A DNA stretch of 11,580 bases from an uncultured Anaerococcus sp. (GTDB lineage Bacteria; Bacillota; Clostridia; Tissierellales; Peptoniphilaceae): positions 1-11,580 of the forward strand of contig NZ_CALGYW010000014.1 in the NCBI RefSeq assembly GCF_937934665.1, in the 5' to 3' direction. The notes under the pieces are model-generated. The model saw only the letters and a list, made by a program, of their open reading frames with translations. It did no database searches and was not told the origin of the DNA. Each line of letters starts with the position of its first letter. Within the stretch, counting starts at the first letter, position 1. Shown one piece after another: positions 4,979-11,580 of the stretch. Position numbers and translations under genes: made by a program.

Positions 4979-6062
4979 GGTCTTTAAAGTCTCCTTCTAG
5001 TAGTCCTTCTTGTTTTAAAACAAGCCTAATTGTATCTATATCGGTCTTTACATCCATGGCCCTATCAGATATAAGGTCAACTTTAATCTTATCAAAGGCC
5101 TCAGTTATGGTCTTAATTGACCTTTCTATCTCTGCCATGGATTTCAAAATCTTGGTGTCACTTGTGTCTATTTGTTCAAATTCTTGGTAGGATTCAACAA
5201 GTTTGGCTGCAGTTGGCATATAAAAATCGTTAAATTTATTTAGGCCTGCTTCCTTGTCTGGGTATTTTTTTAAAATATCCAGGATATCCCTTATATTTTC
5301 AAATAGGGGATCTAAGACCGCCCTAAAGCTTTGTGAGAGAATTTTGTTTTGTTTTTTCTCCATATCATTTAATATCGCACTTGAATTTTCGATTATTTCT
5401 CGAGCCTCATAAGTGGATACTTCTTCTACAGGGCCTATTTTTTCTTTTTTATAGGAAGGGATATTTCCTAGATTTTCCTTATAAAGCTTAAAGGTTGGAA
5501 TATCTAGGATAAATATTGAGTCATTTTCAACTATCCTTGCCTGTTTGAAGTAGTTTTGCTTCATGAAATAAAGCAAATCTTTAATAGTCTCCTCCTCAGT
5601 TTGGCTTACAGCACTTGCGAGATCTCTTATTGAGATAATAGTTGAGTTTCCTAGCTCTCTCCTGTATCTGGAGTAGTTTATGGCAAGTCTCTTATATTGG
5701 TTTGCTAGCCTCCACATAAGAACTGGTCCTGCCACCGCTCCAGCAAGGGAGACAAGGCCTAGGATTTTTGTCATAAGTGGAATAGAGCTTAGCCATTCAA
5801 GACCCATGGCAAAAAGGGTCATACCCACAAGCCCAGCTCCTATCTTTAGGAGGATGGACTTATTTTGGACGGATGGTTTTTGATCGCAGACAGCTGGGTC
5901 TTTAGTTGCGGGTAATTTTTTCCTATATCCCTTAGTAAAGCCTGATACTGCATTGTTTACTGAGTTTTTTATAGTTTCGCCAATAGATTCAAAATCTATA
6001 TCGTCAAAGTCAAAATTGAAATTAAAGCTATCTTTTTGACTGTATTTATCTTTTTTCTTCAT
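4971..6062 (-). CDS. xpaC: XpaC-family membrane protein
   Basis: This 363-residue protein resembles XpaC ('5-bromo-4-chloroindolyl phosphate hydrolysis protein'), regularly encoded beside TelA/YaaN. A charged, Asp/Phe-rich N-terminus (residues 1-60) precedes two adjacent hydrophobic segments (about 70-90 and 97-117) that should form a membrane hairpin. A cytoplasmic part follows, with a small helix-turn-helix-like stretch (IISIRDLASAVSQTEEETIKDL, roughly 141-162) and a long helical C-terminus. The start is set by AAGGAGAT three bases before the ATG. It overlaps telA by 8 bases, so the pair likely acts together at the membrane, probably in envelope stress. The historical hydrolysis name is a phenotype, not a proven enzyme activity. 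Confidence 0.86.
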   Translation of the reverse strand: MKKKDKYSQKDSFNFNFDFDDIDFESIGETIKNSVNNAVSGFTKGYRKKLPATKDPAVCDQKPSVQNKSILLKIGAGLVGMTLFAMGLEWLSSIPLMTKILGLVSLAGAVAGPVLMWRLANQYKRLAINYSRYRRELGNSTIISIRDLASAVSQTEEETIKDLLYFMKQNYFKQARIVENDSIFILDIPTFKLYKENLGNIPSYKKEKIGPVEEVSTYEAREIIENSSAILNDMEKKQNKILSQSFRAVLDPLFENIRDILDILKKYPDKEAGLNKFNDFYMPTAAKLVESYQEFEQIDTSDTKILKSMAEIERSIKTITEAFDKIKVDLISDRAMDVKTDIDTIRLVLKQEGLLEGDFKDHE

Positions 6063-6100
6063 TTTATCTCCTTACAAAAGGTGATCTTCCTCTCACTTAT

Positions 6101-6106
6101 ATTATA
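6101..6106 (-). promoter_or_regulatory. Candidate -10 box of the xpaC-telA operon
   Basis: The minus strand reads CTAGTATAATATAAG, a perfect TATAAT about 40 bases upstream of the xpaC start. The -35 region at 17 bases (TTTTAA) is a weak match, which could mean dependence on an activator or an alternative spacing. Confidence 0.55.
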
Positions 6107-6146
6107 CTAGAGGTTAAATATTTTTAAAATTATTAAGGTTACAATT

Positions 6147-6173
6147 AAGTTTCTTAAAACCTAACTGAAACTT
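6147..6173 (-). terminator. Weak hairpin after the M16C peptidase gene
   Basis: AAGTTTC and GAAACTT form a perfect 7-bp AT-rich stem with a 13-base loop, beginning three bases after the peptidase stop on the minus strand. There is no T-run after it, so termination is only possible, and some read-through into xpaC-telA may occur. Confidence 0.3.
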
Positions 6174-6176
6174 ATC

Positions 6177-9032
6177 TTATTTTAGGTCTTTAATTTCGTC
6201 AAAGATGTCCTTATTTTTTGAAATATCAGCCCTAGAACCAAAAACAACCAGGTTATCAAGCTTCATTGTCTTTTCAAAGCTTTCGCTAAGTTTTTTGATA
6301 TCGTCAAGGCTTGCTCTTTTGATTTCTCCTAGGATGTCATCTTCCTTTTTGGCTGATGGAATCCTAAAGTAGGAGTAGTCAGCATCTCCCATTTGCTTTG
6401 GACTTCTAGGTCTTAAAATCGTACCCATTGAAGAAATTTTTTGATTTTCAAAGTCTCTTTCAGTCATTTCTAGGCTTTTGGCGATCTCTCCTAGGCTATC
6501 GAAAGCTTCGATAGTTTTACCTATATTTGGGTCTCTGTAGGAATAGGTTGCAAGCATCATAGACCTTGATACAAACATACCTGCTCCGTAAGCCCCGCCC
6601 TGGGCCCTGATTAGGGAGTAGAGATAAGGGTTTGACATGATAGATCCTGCTAGGAGGAATTTGCCATCGTAGGAGCCTTCAAATTCGTAAAGGCAGGCTG
6701 ATTTTGAGACGTAGTTGACACTTGCGTCGGTCATGATTGCTTCTTTTATAGACTTAGTTTCAAAGCTTATTTCCCTATCAGCTTCCCTATCTCCTAAATC
6801 TGCGAAAGTTACGTTTATGGCTGATTTCATAAGGTAATAGCCCTTTTTTTCGCTTGTTACATTTATGGAAAGGTCCTTGGTGAAGATTTTTTTATAGACG
6901 TCTTCGAGCCTTTCTTTTAGTTTTTCAAAGTTATTTTGACCTAGGTCTATATTTTCCTTGATAAAGTCATAGTAGGCTAGGCCTGATAGGTTTTCTTGGA
7001 TAAAGGCGTGCTTATCTATATGAGAATTTGCCCTGTTTATAGCAATCATATGGCCAATATCATACATCCTTGATTCAAAAATTGACTTTCTAATCCTCAA
7101 AAGTTCGAGGATACGAGCCTTATTATCAAAGAGGGAATTACTTGTAAAGTCTTTTATTATACCCGCTGCATCCTTGGCATAGCTAGGAAGGGTTTTAAAT
7201 GTCACCCTAAAGGTCCTATCAATCTCATCTAGGCCCTTTCTAAAGGTCATGATGGAGAAGTTTAGAGATCCGAGTTTTTGCCAGATTAGGTTATCAATCT
7301 CTGTATATTTCATATTTTTGGTATCAACTGACCCCATAAGTTCGCCAAGAAGTTGGGCGTACTTGAACTCTTCTAGGTCTAGGTGGTTTACATTAAAATA
7401 CATATCAGTATAGATAAGACCTGCTGTGGCAAGGTCGTTAAAGACGTATTCAAAAGTATCAGTTTTAACTTCTCTAGGAACTGGAGTGGTCTTTGTTGGC
7501 ACATCTTCTATATCAAGCTTTGGAATCATGGCCTTGATTTCTTCTGTATCTTCGCTTGCCTGGTAGGCCTTAAGTTTATCTAGGTCTTTTTTTATCTCGG
7601 CAAGTTTTTCTGGGGTCATTTCTTCGTTGACTTTTTCTAGGTAGGCCTTGAAATTTTCTTCTTCTTTTTTATTATAGTCTACAGAAGGTTTTGAAATATG
7701 AATAAGTTTAGTAGGATTATCTAGGAAAAACTTCCTTATAAAGTTCTCGTAGTAGCCAGTGCCAATTAGGGCTTTTAAGTCTTTTAAGTAGTCAACCACC
7801 CTAAATACTTCAAAAGGATCTGCATCAAAGGACATGGATAGGTAGTAGTTTAGACCAGCATTAACAGAGTTTAGGTTTTCTCTTTGGGCAAAATCAAAGA
7901 GTGAGAAGGCTGACTTAAGAGCTTCCTTGTTGATATTCTCGCTTGCCTCCTTTAGACCTCTTTCTATTATTTCTACAAAGTCATCTACCTTAGCGGAGTC
8001 AGTTTTTTGAGCCTGGATAATAAGGGCAGACCTATTGCCATAGGCATTTCTTGCGTAGAAATACTCTGGATCTAGTTTTTCTTGGATTTCTGTCCTTATC
8101 TTAGATGAATCCATATTAAAGAGCGTATTTACAAGGATGGCCGCTGTGAGTGTTTCCTTTACATCTAGGGCAGAGTGGGTAAGCATGGCGTAGGTTAGGT
8201 AGTCTTGGCCTTTATTTTCTTCGCTTGCTGGATAGGTGGATTCGATTTTTTCCTTATAGATATTTTCCCTAACTTTTATATCTAGCCTTAGGTCTTTTTT
8301 GTCATATTTTGATAGGTAATCTCTATCAAGCCTAGCTAGGTAGGGGTCTATGTCCTCGATATTGCCGTAGTAGTAGATATAGGCGTTTGATGGGTGGTAG
8401 TGGTTTTCGTAAAATTCTTTAAACTCATCAAAGCTTAGGTCTTTTATAACCCTAGGGTCTCCGCCAGACTCGTACTCATAAGGGGATTCTTTGTAAAGGT
8501 AGGTATTGATATCATTATCTATGATGCTTTCAGGGTCTGATAGGGCTCCCTTCATTTCGTTATAAACTACACCGGAAACTCCCACAACCTCATCGTTCTC
8601 GATATCAAAATGCCATCCTTCCTGGTCAAGGATTTCCTTTTTGCTTACAACAAGGGGGGCAAAAACTGCATCAGTATAGACGTCAACGAGGTTTCTAAAG
8701 TCCCTGTCATTTTCACTTGAAACAGGAAAAACAGTCTTGTCTGGATAGGTCATGGCATTTAAAAAAGTCTGCAGACTTGAAGAGGCCATGGCCATAAAAG
8801 GATCCTTGGATGGAAACTTTGCTGATCCGTTTAAAACTGAGTGTTCCATAATATGGGCAAGGCCCTTGGAGTTTGTTGGAGGAGTCTTAAAACCAATTCC
8901 AAAGGTCTTGTTGGCGTCGTCTTTTTTGGCAAAGATAATATTCGCCCCGGTTTTTATATGGTTGTAGTGAAAGGCTTCTACTCCTATAGAAGGGAAATTT
9001 TCACTTTTGACTAGTTCGTAATTTTTATTCAT
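6177..9032 (-). CDS. Zinc metallopeptidase, M16C family (PreP/presequence-protease-like)
   Basis: This 951-residue protein matches the M16C type of inverzincin peptidases, one chain containing both halves of the clam-shell. These enzymes degrade unfolded peptides of moderate length. The catalytic site is intact: His60-Ile-Met-Glu63-His64 (HxxEH, with Glu63 as base) and a downstream ligand Glu159 in VVYNEMKG, 95 residues later. NGSAKFPSKDPF after the motif is characteristic. In the C-terminal half, RAQGGAYG (809-816) and YSYRDPN (830-836) provide the Arg/Tyr pair that completes the active site. No signal peptide is visible, so it should be cytoplasmic. The ATG has AAAGGAT five bases upstream. 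It appears to be transcribed alone, divergently from the glycyl radical enzyme. Length and motifs fit the family fully. Confidence 0.94.
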   Translation of the reverse strand: MNKNYELVKSENFPSIGVEAFHYNHIKTGANIIFAKKDDANKTFGIGFKTPPTNSKGLAHIMEHSVLNGSAKFPSKDPFMAMASSSLQTFLNAMTYPDKTVFPVSSENDRDFRNLVDVYTDAVFAPLVVSKKEILDQEGWHFDIENDEVVGVSGVVYNEMKGALSDPESIIDNDINTYLYKESPYEYESGGDPRVIKDLSFDEFKEFYENHYHPSNAYIYYYGNIEDIDPYLARLDRDYLSKYDKKDLRLDIKVRENIYKEKIESTYPASEENKGQDYLTYAMLTHSALDVKETLTAAILVNTLFNMDSSKIRTEIQEKLDPEYFYARNAYGNRSALIIQAQKTDSAKVDDFVEIIERGLKEASENINKEALKSAFSLFDFAQRENLNSVNAGLNYYLSMSFDADPFEVFRVVDYLKDLKALIGTGYYENFIRKFFLDNPTKLIHISKPSVDYNKKEEENFKAYLEKVNEEMTPEKLAEIKKDLDKLKAYQASEDTEEIKAMIPKLDIEDVPTKTTPVPREVKTDTFEYVFNDLATAGLIYTDMYFNVNHLDLEEFKYAQLLGELMGSVDTKNMKYTEIDNLIWQKLGSLNFSIMTFRKGLDEIDRTFRVTFKTLPSYAKDAAGIIKDFTSNSLFDNKARILELLRIRKSIFESRMYDIGHMIAINRANSHIDKHAFIQENLSGLAYYDFIKENIDLGQNNFEKLKERLEDVYKKIFTKDLSINVTSEKKGYYLMKSAINVTFADLGDREADREISFETKSIKEAIMTDASVNYVSKSACLYEFEGSYDGKFLLAGSIMSNPYLYSLIRAQGGAYGAGMFVSRSMMLATYSYRDPNIGKTIEAFDSLGEIAKSLEMTERDFENQKISSMGTILRPRSPKQMGDADYSYFRIPSAKKEDDILGEIKRASLDDIKKLSESFEKTMKLDNLVVFGSRADISKNKDIFDEIKDLK

Positions 9033-9100
9033 AATTCATCCTTTGCTAAATTCTTTCTTTATAGAGACTATACCATTGTTGGATTACTTATAAATAATAA

Positions 9101-9129
9101 TTGACAAGGGAGAAAGTCCAAAGTAAAAT
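9101..9129 (+). promoter_or_regulatory. Strong promoter of the glycyl radical enzyme gene
   Basis: A perfect TTGACA (9101-9106) is separated by 17 bases from TAAAAT (9124-9129). Transcription would start near 9136, giving a leader of about 60 bases. The leader contains a small hairpin CTTTC/GAAAG (around 9152-9165) and the ribosome site GAAAGGG before the ATG at 9197. No clear operator was recognised. Confidence 0.78.
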
Positions 9130-9196
9130 TGCATTAGAAATACAAATAACTTTCGAATGAAAGATAATATAAAATTAACAATAGAAAGGGAAAATC

Positions 9197-11580
9197 ATGA
9201 CAAAGTCAACATACGGTAGCACTTATTTTGGAAATCTTACACCTAGGATGCAAGGATTAAGAGATGAGCTTTTAGATAGAACTCCAAAAATTTGCGTAGA
9301 AAGGGCAGAGATTGTAACAAAGTCTTATAAGAAAAACCAAAACAAACCCCTCCACATCAAAAGAGCCTTGATGCTAAAGGATATTTTGGAGAATATGTCA
9401 ATCTACATAGAAGACTGTGGCCTTATAGCGGGTAACCAAGCTTCTTCAAATAGGGCTGCGCCAATTTTCCCTGAGTATGCCATGAAATGGGTAATTGACG
9501 AGCTAGACGAGCTAGAAAAGCGTGACGGAGATGTTTTCACAATCACAGAAGAAAACAAGGAAAAACTAAGGACCATTTACCCATTTTGGGAAAATAATAC
9601 CATATACGATAAGGGCAAACCTTACATGCCTGATGCAGCTCAAAAATACGCAGATTTAGGCATAATTTCCTTTTTAGGCAAGGTAACCAGTGGTGACGGT
9701 CACTTCGCAGCTGATTACACCAATATGCTAAAAGTTGGCCTGAAGGAATATAAGAGAAGGGCAGAGGAAAAGCTAAGAAAGCTTGACCTGTCTGATTATA
9801 AAAATATCAAAAAAACCTACTTTTACAAGGCTTGTATCATAGTAATAGACGCAGTTAGGGATTTTGCCCTAAGGTATGCAGTCCTTGCAGAAGATATGGC
9901 AAGAGATACAAAAGAAGAAAAAAGAAAAGATGAGTTATTAGAAATAGGCAGGATGCTAAGGAGGGTCCCTTATGAACCGGCAAGGACTTTCAAAGAAGCA
10001 GTCCAAGCCATTTGGCTCTGCCATTTGATTTTACAAATAGAATCAAACGGCCACTCAGTTTCCTATGGTAGGGTTGACCAATATCTAGATCCTTATCTCA
10101 GACAAGACCTAGCCTGCGGTAGGATTACAGAAGATGAAGCAAGCGAAGTCCTTGTTAATCTTTGGCTAAAAACCTACTCAATAAATAAGGTAAGACCTTG
10201 GGGTCATACAGTATTTTCTGCAGGTAGCCCTCTTTACCAAAACGTGACCATAGGAGGCCAAACCAAGGATAAAAAAGATGCCACAAACAAGACAAGCTGG
10301 CTAATTCTTAAGACAATCGCTCAGTGCCACCTCCCACAACCAAACCTAACAGTAAGGTATCATAAAAATCTACCAGCAGACTTCATGAAGGAATGTCTAG
10401 AGGTAATCAGATGTGGTTTTGGTATGCCAGCCTTTAACTCAGATGAAGTAATCATCCCATCCTTTATAGAAAAGGGTGTAAAAGAAGAAGACGCCTACAA
10501 CTACTGTGCGGTAGGATGTGTAGAAACAGCTGTCCCAGGCAAGTGGGGTTATAGGTGTACAGGCATGAGCTTTCTAAACTTCACCAAGGGTATTTTAATT
10601 GCCATGAACGGCGGTAAGGACCCAGCTACAGGCACTCCACTAATAAAAGATGTAAAAGCATTTAAAGACTTAGATGATTTTGAAGATTTCATGGATTCTT
10701 GGGATAAGACTGTCAGGGAAATGGCAAGGCAAACAGTAGTAGTAGACTCAGTTTGTGACATGATTCAAGAAGAAAACACAGCCGACATCCTTGCAAGTGT
10801 CCTAACAGATGATTGTATAGAAAGAGGCTTAACCATGAAGGAAGGTGGAGCAGTTTATGACTTTATCTCAGGCCTTCAGGTAGGAATAGCAAATACAGCA
10901 GATTCCCTTGCAGCGATCAAGAAAACTATTTTTGAAGATAAGACAATTGGCAAGGAAGAACTATGGACTGCCCTCATGGATAACTTTGAAGGACCTAGGG
11001 GTGAGGAAATCAGAGAGCTTTTAAAAGCTGCTCCAAAATATGGCAATGATGATGACTACGTAGATTTATTAGGAAGAAGAGCCTACAATTCTTATATAGA
11101 TGAAATTAAAAAGGCAAAAAACACCAGATACGGTAGGGGACCAATCGGTGGATGCTACTACGCAGGCACCTCATCAATCTCAGCCAACGTACCTCAAGGA
11201 GCAGGAACCCTTGCAACACCAGACGGTAGAAAAAAGGGCGAAGCCCTAGCAGAAGGATGTTCACCAAGCCACGGTTCAGACCTAAACGGTCCAACAGCAG
11301 TCCTAAAATCTGTAGCCAAACTTCCAACCAGAGACATCACAGGCGGGGTCCTCTTAAACCAAAAAGTAACCCCAACCATGCTAGATAAAAAAGGCAACAA
11401 AGACAAACTAATAGCCCTAACCAGAGCCTTCTTCGACGGCCTAGAAGGCTACCACATCCAATACAACGTAGTAGACAAAGCCACTCTAATAGACGCCCAA
11501 AACCACCCAGAAAAACACAAAAACCTAATAGTAAGAGTAGCAGGATACTCAGCCTTCTTTAATGTCTTATCAAAAGATAC
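9197..11580 (+). CDS. Glycyl radical enzyme, YbiW/PflD-type (dehydratase/eliminase-like), 3' end cut
   Basis: The frame gives 794 residues and is open at the window edge. The glycyl radical loop is present: RVAGYSAFF with Gly783, so only about 15-25 residues should be missing. The thiyl-radical site is Cys441-Val-Glu443 in AVGCVETAVPGK. A Cys followed two residues later by Glu is the arrangement of glycerol dehydratase and choline lyase, unlike the adjacent Cys-Cys of true pyruvate formate-lyase. GDGHFAADY (167-174), ESNGHSVSYGRVDQYLDPY (282-300), an AGSPLYQNVTIGG stretch (342-354) and GYRCTGMSFLNF (451-462) resemble the YbiW/PflD group, whose substrate is not firmly known. The protein needs an activating radical-SAM enzyme, usually encoded next door, which would lie beyond the window. 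It is strictly anaerobic chemistry. The start is fixed by GAAAGGG and the upstream promoter. Confidence 0.9.
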   Translation, partial: MTKSTYGSTYFGNLTPRMQGLRDELLDRTPKICVERAEIVTKSYKKNQNKPLHIKRALMLKDILENMSIYIEDCGLIAGNQASSNRAAPIFPEYAMKWVIDELDELEKRDGDVFTITEENKEKLRTIYPFWENNTIYDKGKPYMPDAAQKYADLGIISFLGKVTSGDGHFAADYTNMLKVGLKEYKRRAEEKLRKLDLSDYKNIKKTYFYKACIIVIDAVRDFALRYAVLAEDMARDTKEEKRKDELLEIGRMLRRVPYEPARTFKEAVQAIWLCHLILQIESNGHSVSYGRVDQYLDPYLRQDLACGRITEDEASEVLVNLWLKTYSINKVRPWGHTVFSAGSPLYQNVTIGGQTKDKKDATNKTSWLILKTIAQCHLPQPNLTVRYHKNLPADFMKECLEVIRCGFGMPAFNSDEVIIPSFIEKGVKEEDAYNYCAVGCVETAVPGKWGYRCTGMSFLNFTKGILIAMNGGKDPATGTPLIKDVKAFKDLDDFEDFMDSWDKTVREMARQTVVVDSVCDMIQEENTADILASVLTDDCIERGLTMKEGGAVYDFISGLQVGIANTADSLAAIKKTIFEDKTIGKEELWTALMDNFEGPRGEEIRELLKAAPKYGNDDDYVDLLGRRAYNSYIDEIKKAKNTRYGRGPIGGCYYAGTSSISANVPQGAGTLATPDGRKKGEALAEGCSPSHGSDLNGPTAVLKSVAKLPTRDITGGVLLNQKVTPTMLDKKGNKDKLIALTRAFFDGLEGYHIQYNVVDKATLIDAQNHPEKHKNLIVRVAGYSAFFNVLSKD

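Overview
The window looks like a chromosomal segment of a low-GC, anaerobic Gram-positive bacterium. AGG/AGA, ATA and CTA codons are frequent, Shine-Dalgarno sites are strong, and promoters read TTGACA/TATAAT. The xpaC-telA pair, an M16C peptidase, a DUF4300-type lipoprotein and a glycyl radical enzyme together suggest the Peptoniphilaceae/Anaerococcus neighbourhood of the Firmicutes. That assignment is an inference from style and gene content, not from a marker gene.

Layout. Positions 1-794 (+) hold the 3' part of an M24-fold protein whose metal ligands look mostly lost, closed by a terminator. Positions 853-2178 (+) are a promoter-driven two-gene unit: a DUF4300-like lipoprotein and a GNAT acetyltransferase. 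Positions 2179-3331 contain no credible gene. They form an island of palindromic and diverged direct repeats, including a GC-rich hairpin block, between two converging transcription units. Two related hairpins with opposite-facing T-runs lie at its right-hand end. Positions 3339-3605 (-) encode an 88-residue protein matching only the middle domain of fatty acid kinase FakA. It sits behind an unusually long, hairpin-filled upstream region (3606-3862). Positions 3863-6062 (-) are the overlapping xpaC-telA pair. Positions 6177-9032 (-) encode a full-length zinc M16C (PreP-like) peptidase. A strong divergent promoter at 9101-9129 drives a YbiW/PflD-type glycyl radical enzyme, which runs off the window a few residues after its glycyl radical loop.

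Most of the window is ordinary housekeeping or accessory metabolism: membrane or envelope stress (XpaC/TelA), peptide degradation (M16C, M24 fold), surface lipoprotein and anaerobic radical chemistry. The parts worth a second look are the repeat island, the structured region ahead of the isolated FakA domain, that isolated domain itself, and the apparently inactive M24 protein. No CRISPR array, transposase, phage gene, tRNA or rRNA was seen.
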